From Myxococcaceae bacterium (GTDB lineage Bacteria; Myxococcota; Myxococcia; Myxococcales; Myxococcaceae), in NCBI GenBank assembly GCA_017881265.1, contig JADGRA010000032.1, forward strand, positions 1-64,000: a stretch of 64,000 nucleotides of DNA. The letters run 5' to 3'. Each line of letters begins with the position of its first letter. Positions within the stretch are counted from its first letter, which is position 1. The notes below the pieces were generated by a model that saw only the letters and a list, made by a program, of their open reading frames with translations, ran no database searches and was not told the origin of the DNA. This document shows positions 1 to 9,122 of this stretch, piece by piece. The position numbers and the translations under genes were made by a program.

Positions 1-1345
1 CCGCCGGCAGCACGTTGCGGACGGCGTCCGGGACGGCCGCCGCCGGGCCGGCGGCGCGCAGCGCGCCCGCCTCCCCCGGCCGCACGGTGAGGGTCAGGGC
101 TTGCGTGCGCAGCGTCTCGTAGCGGCGGTTCTCCGGGTCGAAGTAGGAAAAGGCCAGGGGTGGAATCTGGAAGGTGCCCGTCTGCTGCGCCATCACCAGG
201 TACTCTTGGCTGCGCTTGCCCTGGATGCGCTCGCGCACTGCGGAGATGCGGTCCTGGGAGGTCGGCTCATACAGCTTGAGGGCGGCCGGCGCGCTGGCCC
301 GTGGCAGCTGCACCTCCTTCAGGTTGCCCTGGCCTTCCAGGGTGACGCGCAGGGTGACGGGCGAGCCCAGCTCGGCGCTCGACGCCGACAGCTCGGCCGA
401 CAGCTGGAAGTTGCCGACGTTGGCCGGCTGGAACCCGGGCGGGGCGCCCGGCGGCAGGGGCTTCACCTTGAGGGTGAGGGCGTTGCCCACGCGGTGGTCG
501 CGGTGGCCGGCGAAGAGAAACCCGGTGGTGGCGTCCGCTTCCACCGGGCCGAGCTCGCGCGTCCCCGGCTTCACCGGAAAGAGGGCTTCGCGCCGCAGCA
601 GGTAGGCCCGGTAGGGGACCCCGTCCACCGTGCGCGGCTCGAAGGAGAGGTTGGTAGGACTGTCGATGTCCTCCGTCCAGAAGCCGTCCAGCTTGGGGTA
701 GGTGACGTTGTCCACCCTCGACAAGTCCACCCGGCTGTAAATCCAGAAGGAGAGCGTCACCTGCTCGCCGAGGTAGACCTCTTTACGGTCCACCTCGCTG
801 CGCAGAAACAGGTCGCTCTCGGCATGGGGCCGCGACGCCTCGCGCTCGCGTTCCCGCAGCGCGGCGAAGGGGTCCTCCGTGTCGCTGAAAGGCGAGGGGA
901 AGCCCGGCATCATGTTGGGGCGCTGGGCGGCCGAGGGCGGGGGCCCGGGCACGTGCCCCTTGCGCACCAGGATGGTGACGCTGTTGCTGCGCACGACGCC
1001 ATCGGGCGTCCGCAGCTGCGCCGGGGGCAGCGTCAGCTTGCCGACCTGCGTCGGGCGGAGGATGACGGTGACGGTGAGCTCCTGACGGATGACGGGACCG
1101 CCGGACCCGAGCTGGATGGTGCTCGACATGCCCCGCTGGGTACTCAGCACCTCGACGCCGTCGAAGGCGGGCAGCTGCAGGTCGGCGCCCCGCGGGGCGT
1201 TGGTGGCGCGCAGGGTGAGGACGAAGGTGTCCGACAGGCCGACCTCGCTGCGGTCGACCTCGGCCTGGACGTCCACCGCGGCCCAGGCGGCCGTCGCGGC
1301 GAGCACACCCCACAGTGCGCCCCAGGCGCTACCAGTCCTTCTCAT
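1..1345 (-). CDS. batD: BatD-like protein, partial (C-terminus beyond window)
   Basis: About 448 residues are visible and the frame is open to the window edge. Translation of the minus strand gives an ATG start at 1343-1345 and a signal peptide of about 22 residues (MRRTGSAWGALWGVLAATAA). Extracytoplasmic beta-sandwich sequence follows, with features of BatD/BAM proteins such as LSDTFVLTLRATN near the start and later YLGEQVTLSFWIYSR. BatD proteins are membrane-anchored periplasmic partners of the BatA/BatB von Willebrand proteins. The start overlaps the end of the TPR gene by 17 bases, so it is translationally coupled as the last visible gene of the operon. The membrane anchor expected near the C-terminus lies outside the window. 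Confidence 0.85.
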   Translation of the reverse strand, partial: MRRTGSAWGALWGVLAATAAWAAVDVQAEVDRSEVGLSDTFVLTLRATNAPRGADLQLPAFDGVEVLSTQRGMSSTIQLGSGGPVIRQELTVTVILRPTQVGKLTLPPAQLRTPDGVVRSNSVTILVRKGHVPGPPPSAAQRPNMMPGFPSPFSDTEDPFAALREREREASRPHAESDLFLRSEVDRKEVYLGEQVTLSFWIYSRVDLSRVDNVTYPKLDGFWTEDIDSPTNLSFEPRTVDGVPYRAYLLRREALFPVKPGTRELGPVEADATTGFLFAGHRDHRVGNALTLKVKPLPPGAPPGFQPANVGNFQLSAELSASSAELGSPVTLRVTLEGQGNLKEVQLPRASAPAALKLYEPTSQDRISAVRERIQGKRSQEYLVMAQQTGTFQIPPLAFSYFDPENRRYETLRTQALTLTVRPGEAGALRAAGPAAAVPDAVRNVLPA

Positions 1346-2255
1346 TCGGCTTCCTCGGCGGCTTCTTCTGCTGAAAGCGCCACAATTGTAGGTTCTTTTC
1401 GCTCTGTCGCATCGCATCCAGCAGTCGCTCGGTGTCCCGGCGGTCGAGCTGCCCCGCCTCCCCCACCCCGGCGTCGCGCAGCGGCTCCGGCAGCTCCGGG
1501 CCAGCGTCGGCGTCCCGCGCCGCCGGCCCGCCGTCCGGCCCTTCGTTGCCGGACTCGCCAGCCTCCGCCCCGCGCTGCTTCTGGCTCTGTCCGGCGTCGG
1601 AGCCTCCCCGCCCGCGGCCGGCGCCCGCATCTCCGGGGCCGCCATCGCCCCCCGTCCCGCCGTCCCCCTGCCCCGCGTCCCCGCTGCCGCCGTCGCCCCG
1701 GCCGGCGTCGCCCGGCCCGGCGTCGGGGCGTCCGGCGTCGGGCGACCCGGCGTCCTGCCCGCCATCGGGCGTCCCTCCGTCCCCGCCGGACTTGGGTGGC
1801 GGAAGCCGCCGCAGCAGCACCTCCAGGTTGTGCCGGGCCGCCTCGTCGGCTGGCTCCAGCAACAGGGCGCGGCGGTAGACGGAGATGGCCTCCTTTGTGC
1901 GGCCGAGTTCCGCCAGGGCGTTGCCCAGGTTGTAGAGGTCATGCTCGCTCAGCTCGCCCGGCTTCATCTCCGCGGCGCGCTGGTAAGCCTGGCGGGCCTC
2001 GTCGTGCCGGTTCAAGCGGTACAGCGCGTTGCCCTTGTCGTACTCGAGCGCCGCGCTGTCGGGCAGCTGCTTCTGGGCGACCTCGAAGTCGTGCAGCGCG
2101 TCCTCGTACCGCCCCTCGTCGTAGGCCTTCAGCCCCTCGGCCACCCTGGGCGGGTTGCGCTCCAGGGGCCCCAGCGCGAGGGCCTCCGGGGCGCCGAGCA
2201 GGCAGCTCCCCGGAAGAAGGCCGATGGCCAGGGCGCGCAGGGCCAAACGCCTCAT
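1329..2255 (-). CDS. batC: TPR protein of the Bat operon with Asp/Gly/Ala-rich tail (BatC-like)
   Basis: 308 aa. An N-terminal signal peptide (about residues 1-27) is followed by TPR repeats at about 38-150, with typical positions such as YDKGNALYRLNRHDEARQAY and LYNLGNALAELGRTKEAISV. Next comes a low-complexity stretch of about 80 residues built from DAG, DGG and GDAG units, then a short charged C-terminus. BatC in other bacteria is a periplasmic TPR protein that scaffolds the BatA/BatB complex. The gene overlaps batB by 4 bases and batD by 17. The Asp/Gly tract is unusual for the family and its role is unknown. Confidence 0.82.
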   Translation of the reverse strand: MRRLALRALAIGLLPGSCLLGAPEALALGPLERNPPRVAEGLKAYDEGRYEDALHDFEVAQKQLPDSAALEYDKGNALYRLNRHDEARQAYQRAAEMKPGELSEHDLYNLGNALAELGRTKEAISVYRRALLLEPADEAARHNLEVLLRRLPPPKSGGDGGTPDGGQDAGSPDAGRPDAGPGDAGRGDGGSGDAGQGDGGTGGDGGPGDAGAGRGRGGSDAGQSQKQRGAEAGESGNEGPDGGPAARDADAGPELPEPLRDAGVGEAGQLDRRDTERLLDAMRQSEKNLQLWRFQQKKPPRKPNEKDW

Positions 2256-3304
2256 GCCACACCTTTGCGGCGGCCGGGGAGGAGGAGTCCCACCACCAGC
2301 AGGAGCAGCCCCGGGGCGAGGAAGGACTGGAAGCGCTCGTCCCAGCGGACGGTGAGGCGGCTTTCGAGCTCACTCTTCTGCAGCCGGTCGATGCGCGCGG
2401 CCACCTCCGGTACCGCCACCCCTTGCGGCTGGTAGAAGAATTCGCCGCCCGTCAGCTGGGCCACCGCCTCCAGCCCGGCCCGGTCGAGCCGGGTGAGGAC
2501 GGTGTTGCCCGAGGCGTCCTTCTTGTAGCCGACCACCTCGCCGGTCTTGCCGAACTCGGGGATGGGCTCCCCCGACTCGCTGCCGATGCCGACGGCGTAC
2601 ACCTTGATGCCGGAGGCGCGCAGCGACTCGGCCGCCTCCATCTCCTCCCCCGACAAGTCCTCGCCGTCGGACAACAGCACCACCACGCGGTCCTTGGCGC
2701 CCCGGTCCACGCCCTCCAGCATGTTTTGCGCGAGCAGAAGCGCGGCGCCGATGTTGGTGCCGCCCTGCTGCATCTGTTCGGGGTCCACCGCGCGCAGGAA
2801 CAGCTTCGCCGCGGCGTAGTCGCTGGTGAGGGGGGATTGGATGTAGGCGTCCCCGGCGAAGGCCACAATCCCCACCCGGTCTCCCTTGAGGGAGTCGAGC
2901 AGGGTGTTGAGCTCGAGCTTCGCGCGGTCGAGGCGGCTGGGCGCCACGTCCCGGGCGAGCATGGACTTGCTCGCATCCAGGGCCACCACCAGGTCAATCC
3001 CGCGGCGGCGGGCGAGCTCGGTGCGGCTGCCGCACTGGGGCTGGGCCAGGGCGACGGCGAAGAGGGTGAGCGCGGAGGCCCGCAGCGCGGCCTGCAGCGC
3101 ACTGAGCAGGGTACTGGCGCCGGGGGCCAGCGCTTTGCCCAGCCGGCTGCCGAGGAGGGCCTGCACCCGGGCGCCCCGGCGCAGCGCCACCAACAGGGCG
3201 AGGAGGCCGAGGAGCAGCGCCACCAGGATGAGAAGCAGGTAGCCCGGATGGGCCAGCGCGAGTGGGTAGCCGAGGAAGCCGAAGCGGAGTGGGTTCTCGC
3301 TCAC
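2252..3304 (-). CDS. batB: BatB, membrane protein with von Willebrand A domain
   Basis: 350 aa. Two N-terminal membrane segments (about residues 20-42 and 65-85) precede a von Willebrand A domain. The domain carries a metal-ion-dependent adhesion site, VVALDASKSM, then GGTNIGAALLLAQNML and VVLLSDGEDLSG. A last hydrophobic segment, LAPGLLLLVVGLLLP, lies near the C-terminus. This is the BatA/BatB layout, in which the domain faces the periplasm. It overlaps batA and the TPR gene by 4 bases (ATGA) on each side. BatA and BatB are usually neighbouring paralogues, and here both have intact metal-binding motifs. Confidence 0.88.
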   Translation of the reverse strand: MSENPLRFGFLGYPLALAHPGYLLLILVALLLGLLALLVALRRGARVQALLGSRLGKALAPGASTLLSALQAALRASALTLFAVALAQPQCGSRTELARRRGIDLVVALDASKSMLARDVAPSRLDRAKLELNTLLDSLKGDRVGIVAFAGDAYIQSPLTSDYAAAKLFLRAVDPEQMQQGGTNIGAALLLAQNMLEGVDRGAKDRVVVLLSDGEDLSGEEMEAAESLRASGIKVYAVGIGSESGEPIPEFGKTGEVVGYKKDASGNTVLTRLDRAGLEAVAQLTGGEFFYQPQGVAVPEVAARIDRLQKSELESRLTVRWDERFQSFLAPGLLLLVVGLLLPGRRKGVA

Positions 3305-4323
3305 GGGAACACCCGCAAGAGGGTGAAGCGGAGCAGCAACTCGAGCGCGGCGAGCAGAAAGGCGGCGAACAGGAAGGGCGGGTACTCCTCGCGCATGTTG
3401 GCCATCGCCCCGCCCTCGAGCAGCTTGCTCTTGTCCAGCTTGTCCAGCACGGACCGAAGGCCGGTCTGCAGGGACTCCCGGTCGGTGGCGCGGTAGTAGG
3501 TGCCGCCCGTCTCGGCGGAGATGGCCTTCAGCAGCTCCGGGTTGATGGCGATGTCCATCTCCCGGTAGGTGGGGTTTCCGAAGAGGTCCGTCCCGTCCGG
3601 GAAGGGGACCCGTCCGCCCTTGCCCACGAGGATGGTGAAGATGGGGATGTGCAGCGACTTGGCCATGGCCGCTGCGTCCAGGGGCGAGATTCTTCCGGCG
3701 TTGTTGTCGCCGTCGGTGATGAGCACCACCACCTTGCTCTTCGCATCCGAGTCCCGGAGCCGGTTGAGGGAGACGGCGATGGCGTCGCCGATGGCGGTGC
3801 CGTCCTCGATGACGCGGGTGCGCAGCTGCTTCACCACTTCTTTGAGGACGCCATAGTCGAGGGTGAGCGGCGCCTGCGTGTAGGCCGCACCGGCGAACAC
3901 CACCAGGCCGATGCGGTCGTTCACCCGCGAGGAGATGAAGTCGGTCAGCGTCTCCTTAGCCACGCTGATGCGGTTGCCCCCGCCGCCGAGCGAGCGGAAG
4001 TCGCCGGCTTCCATGGAGGTACTGAGGTCCAGGGCGATGATGATGTCGATGCCCTCCACCGAGAGGTCCCGCGTTCTGGCCCCGGACGTCTGCGGACGGG
4101 CCAGGGCGATGATGGCCAGGGCCAGCGCGGCCATGCTGAGCAACGGCAGCAGCCCCGCGGCGCGCGCGCGCCAGCCCTTGGGGCCAAGCGCTAGCAGGTG
4201 GGTGGCCGAGAAACGCAAGGCCGCGCGACGGCGCTGCTCAGAAAAGCCCACCACCCCGACGAGGGGAACCAGAAGGAGCAGCCACAATAGGCGGCCGTCG
4301 TGCCAGAGCAGGTCAGACGGCAT
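3301..4323 (-). CDS. batA: BatA, membrane protein with von Willebrand A domain
   Basis: 340 aa with the same architecture as BatB: an N-terminal membrane helix (LLWLLLLVPLVGVVGF), a second helix near residue 60, a von Willebrand A domain and a C-terminal helix (FLFAAFLLAALELLLRF). The metal site reads IIIALDLSTSM, followed by DGTAIGDAIAVSLNRL and VVLITDGDNNAG. Family knowledge links Bat proteins to MoxR ATPases and envelope or oxidative stress tolerance; the biochemical role is not settled. The start overlaps the end of the upstream membrane-protein gene by 11 bases. Confidence 0.88.
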   Translation of the reverse strand: MPSDLLWHDGRLLWLLLLVPLVGVVGFSEQRRRAALRFSATHLLALGPKGWRARAAGLLPLLSMAALALAIIALARPQTSGARTRDLSVEGIDIIIALDLSTSMEAGDFRSLGGGGNRISVAKETLTDFISSRVNDRIGLVVFAGAAYTQAPLTLDYGVLKEVVKQLRTRVIEDGTAIGDAIAVSLNRLRDSDAKSKVVVLITDGDNNAGRISPLDAAAMAKSLHIPIFTILVGKGGRVPFPDGTDLFGNPTYREMDIAINPELLKAISAETGGTYYRATDRESLQTGLRSVLDKLDKSKLLEGGAMANMREEYPPFLFAAFLLAALELLLRFTLLRVFP

Positions 4324-5269
4324 CGGCGGGCACCACGGACGGCGGGGGGACGGGGGACGGCAGGGGGGCGGTGGCCTCCACCAGCAGAAAGGCGTACCCC
4401 AGCGCCCAATCGCAGGCCGCTAGGGCGATGTCGGCCCGGGCGAATTTCGCCACGTCGCACTGGTCGACGAAGCGGTGGAGGTCCGCCGGGGCGACCCCGG
4501 GCGGGTCGAGGCGCTCCACCTCCCGCACCAGCTCGCCGCTCGTGCACTCCAGCGCCTCGAAGCCAAAGCGCTCGCCTAGGTAGCCGCGGACAATCTCCGA
4601 CAGCCGGAAGTGGTACTCGCGCACCAGCCCCTTGCCGAGCAGGTCCTCGGCGCGCAGGGCCTCCAGCGCCTCCCGGGTGCGCTCCGGCAAGGGACGCGGT
4701 GGAACGACACTGAGGCGCGTGCGCCGCTGGGCGAGGGCGCGCCGGACGTACAGGACGGCAGCCACCAGCGCGGCAAGCCCGAGCAGCAGCCACAGCAGCC
4801 GCCAGCTGCGCATCGGCACGTCGGCGTTGGGCTTGATGTCCATCAGCTGGGCGCCATTCTTCGCGGCATCCGGCGGGAGGCTGGACAGCCCTTCCACGGA
4901 GGTCCCGGCCACCGAGGCCGTGCGCGCCGTCCCGCCTCCCACAACGTCGAAGACGAGGGTGGGAATGACGTGCTCGCCAAGCTCGAAGAGCGCCAGTTCC
5001 AGCCGGAAGGTGGTGGTGCTCTGGCCCGGGCCATCGGTGCGCTGGCGGGCACTGGACCTCAGGCCGAAGGCGCCGAGGTCCGCCAGGGTGCGCAGCTCCC
5101 AGCGCGCGTCCGGGGAATGCACAACCTTCACCGTGTAGGTGAAGGGTTCCCCGAGACGGACCTTCTCGGCGGACACCTCCGGCGAGATGCGCGGGGGCAG
5201 GCTGCCCGCGTCCGGGGACGCCGGGGCCACCAGCACCAGGAGGGCGAGCGCGACGGGGGCGAGACTCAT
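4313..5269 (-). CDS. Signal-peptide membrane protein of the moxR-bat operon
   Basis: 318 aa. I placed the start at ATG 5267-5269, because it gives a clear signal peptide (MSLAPVALALLVLVAPASP) and a 4-base overlap with the DUF58 gene; the frame stays open upstream but that part reads as a shadow. An extracytoplasmic beta-rich region (to about residue 170) is followed by one membrane helix (LLWLLLGLAALVAAVLYV), then a cytoplasmic region with charged helices. The position between DUF58 and batA is where a DUF4381-like or short BatD-like protein is commonly found. I cannot decide between these from sequence alone. Confidence 0.75.
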   Translation of the reverse strand: MSLAPVALALLVLVAPASPDAGSLPPRISPEVSAEKVRLGEPFTYTVKVVHSPDARWELRTLADLGAFGLRSSARQRTDGPGQSTTTFRLELALFELGEHVIPTLVFDVVGGGTARTASVAGTSVEGLSSLPPDAAKNGAQLMDIKPNADVPMRSWRLLWLLLGLAALVAAVLYVRRALAQRRTRLSVVPPRPLPERTREALEALRAEDLLGKGLVREYHFRLSEIVRGYLGERFGFEALECTSGELVREVERLDPPGVAPADLHRFVDQCDVAKFARADIALAACDWALGYAFLLVEATAPLPSPVPPPSVVPADAV

Positions 5270-6147
5270 GCTGCCAGCCTGCGGGCCCGGAGTCGGAAAA
5301 AGCGCACCAGCGCCTCCCCGTGGTCCTCCCCGGCTCGCAGCTCGACCGCGTCCAGTTCCAGGCGGCGAAACACCCGGGTGCGCTCGGCCCGCCGCGCCTG
5401 CATGGCCAGCTGGAAGCCGGTGGCGGCGATGGGGCTCGAGGTGTCGACCAGGGTGCGCTGGCCGCTCTCCGGGTCCTCCAGCTCCACCAGCCCCAGCTTC
5501 GGGAAGGCGTCCTCGAAGGGGTCGCGCACCACCACCGGGATGACGTCGTGCGTGCGGGCGGCGGCCCGCAGGGGCGTCTCGTAGTCCCGGACGAGGAAGT
5601 CGCTGATGACGAAGGTGACGGCGCGCCGCTTGGCGACGCGCAGCAGCCAAGTGAGGCCGGCGGCGAGGTCCGTGCCGCGGCCGACGGCGCGGTGCTCGAG
5701 AATCTCAGTCACCACCCGCAGCACGTGCTTTCGGCCCTTCTTCGGCGGGATGACCAGCTCCACCTGGTCGCTGAACAGCACCAGGCCCACCCGGTCGTTG
5801 TTGGCGATGGCGGAGAAGGCAATCTGCGCCGCGACCTCGGCCGCCATCTCCCCCTTGGTCTTCCCTTGGGAGCCGAAGCCCTGCGAGCCGGAGATGTCCA
5901 CCAGCAGCATCACCGTCAGCTCGCGCTCCTCGGTGAAGACCTTGACGTGGGCATCGTTCATCCGCGCGGTGACGTTCCAGTCGATGGAGCGAATCTCGTC
6001 GCCCGGCTGGTAAGGGCGCACCTCGGAGAAGGCCATGCCCCGGCCTTTGAAGACGGAGTGGTACTGGCCGGCGAGCAGGCTGGACACCACCCGGCGGGTG
6101 GCAATCTCCAGCCGGCGGATGCGTCGAATGAGTTCCCTGGGCAGCAC
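5266..6147 (-). CDS. DUF58 domain protein with von Willebrand A-like fold
   Basis: 293 aa. The DUF58 signature YQPGDEIRSIDWNVTAR lies near residue 50, followed by a metal-site-like MLLVDISGSQGFGS and later RGTDLAAGLTWLL and TFVISDFL. DUF58 proteins are cytoplasmic partners encoded directly after moxR in many bacteria and are thought to be MoxR clients or adaptors. There is no membrane segment, consistent with the short cytoplasmic subtype. It lies 30 bases after moxR and overlaps the next gene by 4. Confidence 0.88.
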   Translation of the reverse strand: MLPRELIRRIRRLEIATRRVVSSLLAGQYHSVFKGRGMAFSEVRPYQPGDEIRSIDWNVTARMNDAHVKVFTEERELTVMLLVDISGSQGFGSQGKTKGEMAAEVAAQIAFSAIANNDRVGLVLFSDQVELVIPPKKGRKHVLRVVTEILEHRAVGRGTDLAAGLTWLLRVAKRRAVTFVISDFLVRDYETPLRAAARTHDVIPVVVRDPFEDAFPKLGLVELEDPESGQRTLVDTSSPIAATGFQLAMQARRAERTRVFRRLELDAVELRAGEDHGEALVRFFRLRARRLAA

Positions 6148-6177
6148 GGGGCGGGCGCCTTGGCGGTGGCAGTCGGC

Positions 6178-7167
<990 letters not shown>

Positions 7168-7172
7168 GGTAC

Positions 7173-7178
7173 CCTCCT
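7173..7178 (-). promoter_or_regulatory. Ribosome binding site deciding the moxR start
   Basis: The minus strand reads AGGAGG here, with 5 bases to CTG at 7165-7167. No ATG, GTG or TTG in the moxR frame lies between this site and the GTG at 7132-7134. The site therefore supports a CTG start. Confidence 0.6.
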
Positions 7179-7318
7179 GTCACAACGGGCGGCGGACTGT
7201 AGGTGCTCTGGCCGAATTCAGACAACAAGAGAGGACTCCGAGGAATTCCGCGCCTGTGCATGGCCGGGCGAGGAGACGCGTTTGACAGCATCCGCCCGGG
7301 CGGCGTCTGCTTCGACCC

Positions 7319-7342
7319 AGGGAGGTGCAAGGCGGCCTCCCT
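7319..7342 (+). other. Weak hairpin in the gap before the small plus-strand gene
   Basis: AGGGAGG (7319-7325) can pair with CCTCCCT (7336-7342) around a 10-base loop, about 70 bases upstream of the ATG at 7410. It could be a leader structure. The rest of 7168-7409 holds nothing I recognise apart from the moxR ribosome binding site. Confidence 0.25.
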
Positions 7343-7409
7343 CCTTTGGACGGCACCCCGCGCCCGACAGAGAGAAGGCTGGGCAATTGGTCGGACCGAG
7401 GCGCTCTTT

Positions 7410-7862
7410 ATGATGACCTCCTCGCGTGCCGAGGCGTACTTGGGCCTACCGGAGTGGGCCCGGCGGATTACGCGACACGTGGAGGTCTCCTTCCACGAGT
7501 CGTTGCTGGGCACCTGGCGGCCCGACGGGACCGAGGCCGACGCGCCGATGGTCCTGGAATTGGACAGCACCGCGCCGAGCGCCCAGGCGCTGCTCGACAC
7601 CGGCCAGATGCGTTCCGGGGGCACGCTGGTCCTCGGCGGCCTGGTCGCCCAGGGCGAAGTGCAGGGAGAGCGGCACGTGGACTGGGACAGCGGGCGCATC
7701 GGCCTGCGTCTGCGCTTCACCGGAGACGATGGCCAGCCCTACCTGTTGGTGGGTGGCTGGGCGCCGGACCCACTCGCCGGCGGCGAGCCCTTCCGCTTCC
7801 GGCTGGAAGCGGCTGACGGCGCGGTGGCTGGGCACGCGGTGGCCCACACCGCGCGACCCTAG
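7410..7862 (+). CDS. Small hypothetical protein
   Basis: 150 aa from ATG 7410 (a second ATG follows at 7413). No signal peptide or membrane segment is visible. The middle is rich in beta-type residues (LGTWRPDGTEADAPMVLELD, then GRIGLRLRFTGDDGQPY), and the protein ends in VAGHAVAHTARP. I do not recognise the family. The frame is open further upstream to 7203, but that part is less protein-like. The gene stops 4 bases before the convergent ahpD. Codon use fits the neighbours, so I think it is real. Confidence 0.55.
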   Translation: MMTSSRAEAYLGLPEWARRITRHVEVSFHESLLGTWRPDGTEADAPMVLELDSTAPSAQALLDTGQMRSGGTLVLGGLVAQGEVQGERHVDWDSGRIGLRLRFTGDDGQPYLLVGGWAPDPLAGGEPFRFRLEAADGAVAGHAVAHTARP

Positions 7863-7866
7863 CGCC

Positions 7867-8385
7867 TCACATCTCCAGGGCCACCGCCACGCCGTGCAGG
7901 GTGGCGGCGATTCGCACCGCGTCGTGCACCTGGTCGGTGGACAGCCCCGCGCCGAGGACGACTTCCTCGTGGCTCCGCACGCACATCTCGCAGCCATTCA
8001 CCGCGCTCACCGCCAGGCAAAACAGTTCGAAGTCGGCCTTGTTGGTGGCCACCTGGGCGAGCCGCTGCATGCGCAGCCGCGCTGGCTTCTCGGCGTACTC
8101 GGCCTTTCCGACCATGTGCCGGAAGCGGTAGTAGACGTTGTTCATCCCCATCAGCGCCGCGGCCGCCTTGGCGTCGTCGACCACGGCCGCTGGCACCGTC
8201 ACCAGCGCGTCCTCGAGGACGGCCTGGCGCAGGGTGGGGTTGCGCGAGGCGATGGCGGTGGCCACCGCCACGCCCCACACCTGCTCGAGGCTGAGCGTGC
8301 CCGGCTGCAGGACGGCGCCGAGGTTGAGGCGCAAGTCCTTGGCCACCTCGGGAATGGCGCCGCGGAGCGTTTCCAGGGCGTGCAT
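7867..8385 (-). CDS. ahpD: Alkyl hydroperoxide reductase AhpD
   Basis: 172 aa. A carboxymuconolactone-decarboxylase-type fold with the redox motif C132-EM-C135 followed by H139 (CEMCVRSHEE), the AhpD active site. AhpD reduces oxidised AhpC, taking electrons from a dihydrolipoamide carrier in the mycobacterial system. The start ATG (8383-8385) overlaps the ahpC stop by one base, so the two proteins are translationally coupled. Length matches the family. Confidence 0.93.
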   Translation of the reverse strand: MHALETLRGAIPEVAKDLRLNLGAVLQPGTLSLEQVWGVAVATAIASRNPTLRQAVLEDALVTVPAAVVDDAKAAAALMGMNNVYYRFRHMVGKAEYAEKPARLRMQRLAQVATNKADFELFCLAVSAVNGCEMCVRSHEEVVLGAGLSTDQVHDAVRIAATLHGVAVALEM

Positions 8386-8936
8386 CAGCTGGCCTTCTTC
8401 AGCTGTGCGGTGAGGGTCTCCTTGCCCTTCTCCCAGTTGCATGGGCAGAGCTCGTCGGTCTGCAGCCCGTCCAGCACGCGCAGCACCTCGGGCACGCTGC
8501 GGCCCACCGACAGGTCGTTGACGCTCGCCCAGCGGATGGTGCCCGTCGGGTCGATGATGAAGGTGGCCCGAAGCGGAACGCCGTCCTTGTGCAGGATGCC
8601 GAGCTGGGTGGACAGCTCGCGCTTGGTGTCGGCGAGCATCGGGAAGGGCAGCGTATTCAGGTCCTTGTGGTCCTTGCGCCAGGCCAGGTGCACGAAGTGC
8701 GTGTCGGTGCTCGCGCCGAGGACCTGCGCGTCGCGCTCGAGGAACTTGCCGTTCTGCTTGCCGAACTCGGCAATCTCGGTGGGGCAGATGAAGGTGAAGT
8801 CCATCGGCCAGAAGAAGAGGACCTTCCACTTGCCCGGGAAGTCCTGCTCGGAAATCTCGCGGAACTCCTTGCCCTTCTCGAGGCTCACCACCGACTGCAG
8901 CTTGAACTTGGGAAGCGTGTCTCCAACCGTCAACAT
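8385..8936 (-). CDS. ahpC: Peroxiredoxin AhpC (AhpD-dependent type)
   Basis: 183 aa from ATG 8934-8936, which has AAGGAG 5 bases upstream. The peroxidatic cysteine is C51 in FTFICPTE, and the resolving cysteines are C164 and C166 in DELCPCNW. This arrangement and the coupled ahpD match the mycobacterial AhpC-AhpD pair rather than the AhpC-AhpF pair. It reduces hydrogen peroxide, organic peroxides and peroxynitrite in the cytoplasm. A divergently transcribed regulator gene starts 187 bases away and is the obvious candidate regulator. Confidence 0.94.
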   Translation of the reverse strand: MLTVGDTLPKFKLQSVVSLEKGKEFREISEQDFPGKWKVLFFWPMDFTFICPTEIAEFGKQNGKFLERDAQVLGASTDTHFVHLAWRKDHKDLNTLPFPMLADTKRELSTQLGILHKDGVPLRATFIIDPTGTIRWASVNDLSVGRSVPEVLRVLDGLQTDELCPCNWEKGKETLTAQLKKAS

Positions 8937-9049
8937 GACAACTCCTTGGAATGGGGAACAGCAACCCTTGGTTACTGGCAACGCCGAACACATGGCGCAA
9001 GCAACTCTAAGAATTCCAAATTGATGGAGACTGCTATCACCAATTAGCC

Positions 9050-9063
9050 GTTGCTATAGCAAC
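9050..9063. promoter_or_regulatory. Perfect 14-base palindrome between ahpC and the divergent regulator
   Basis: GTTGCTATAGCAAC equals its own reverse complement. A partial copy (GCTATCACCAA, 9033-9043) lies about 20 bases to the left, toward ahpC. The surrounding 9000-9063 is AT-rich for this genome. It sits 60 bases before the regulator ATG (9123) and 114 bases before the ahpC ATG, so it could be the operator for either. The match to known OxyR or NorR sites is not convincing. Confidence 0.5.
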
Positions 9064-9122
9064 GTCCAGCCGGTGTCTCATGGACCGGCATTTCGGTGCC
9101 TTCTCGGCTATGGTGCGGGGGC

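Noticed and set aside
101-3496. A 1131-codon open frame on the plus strand
   Set aside because: It is antisense to batD, the TPR gene and batB, which have signal peptides, motifs and coupled starts. High GC keeps antisense frames open.
7282-7287. TTGACA as a -35 box for the small gene at 7410
   Set aside because: No acceptable -10 box lies 16-18 bases downstream.
8937-9049. A sigma-54 promoter for ahpC
   Set aside because: No GG-N10-GC pair with matching flanks was found; near matches have 11 or 13 bases between GG and GC.
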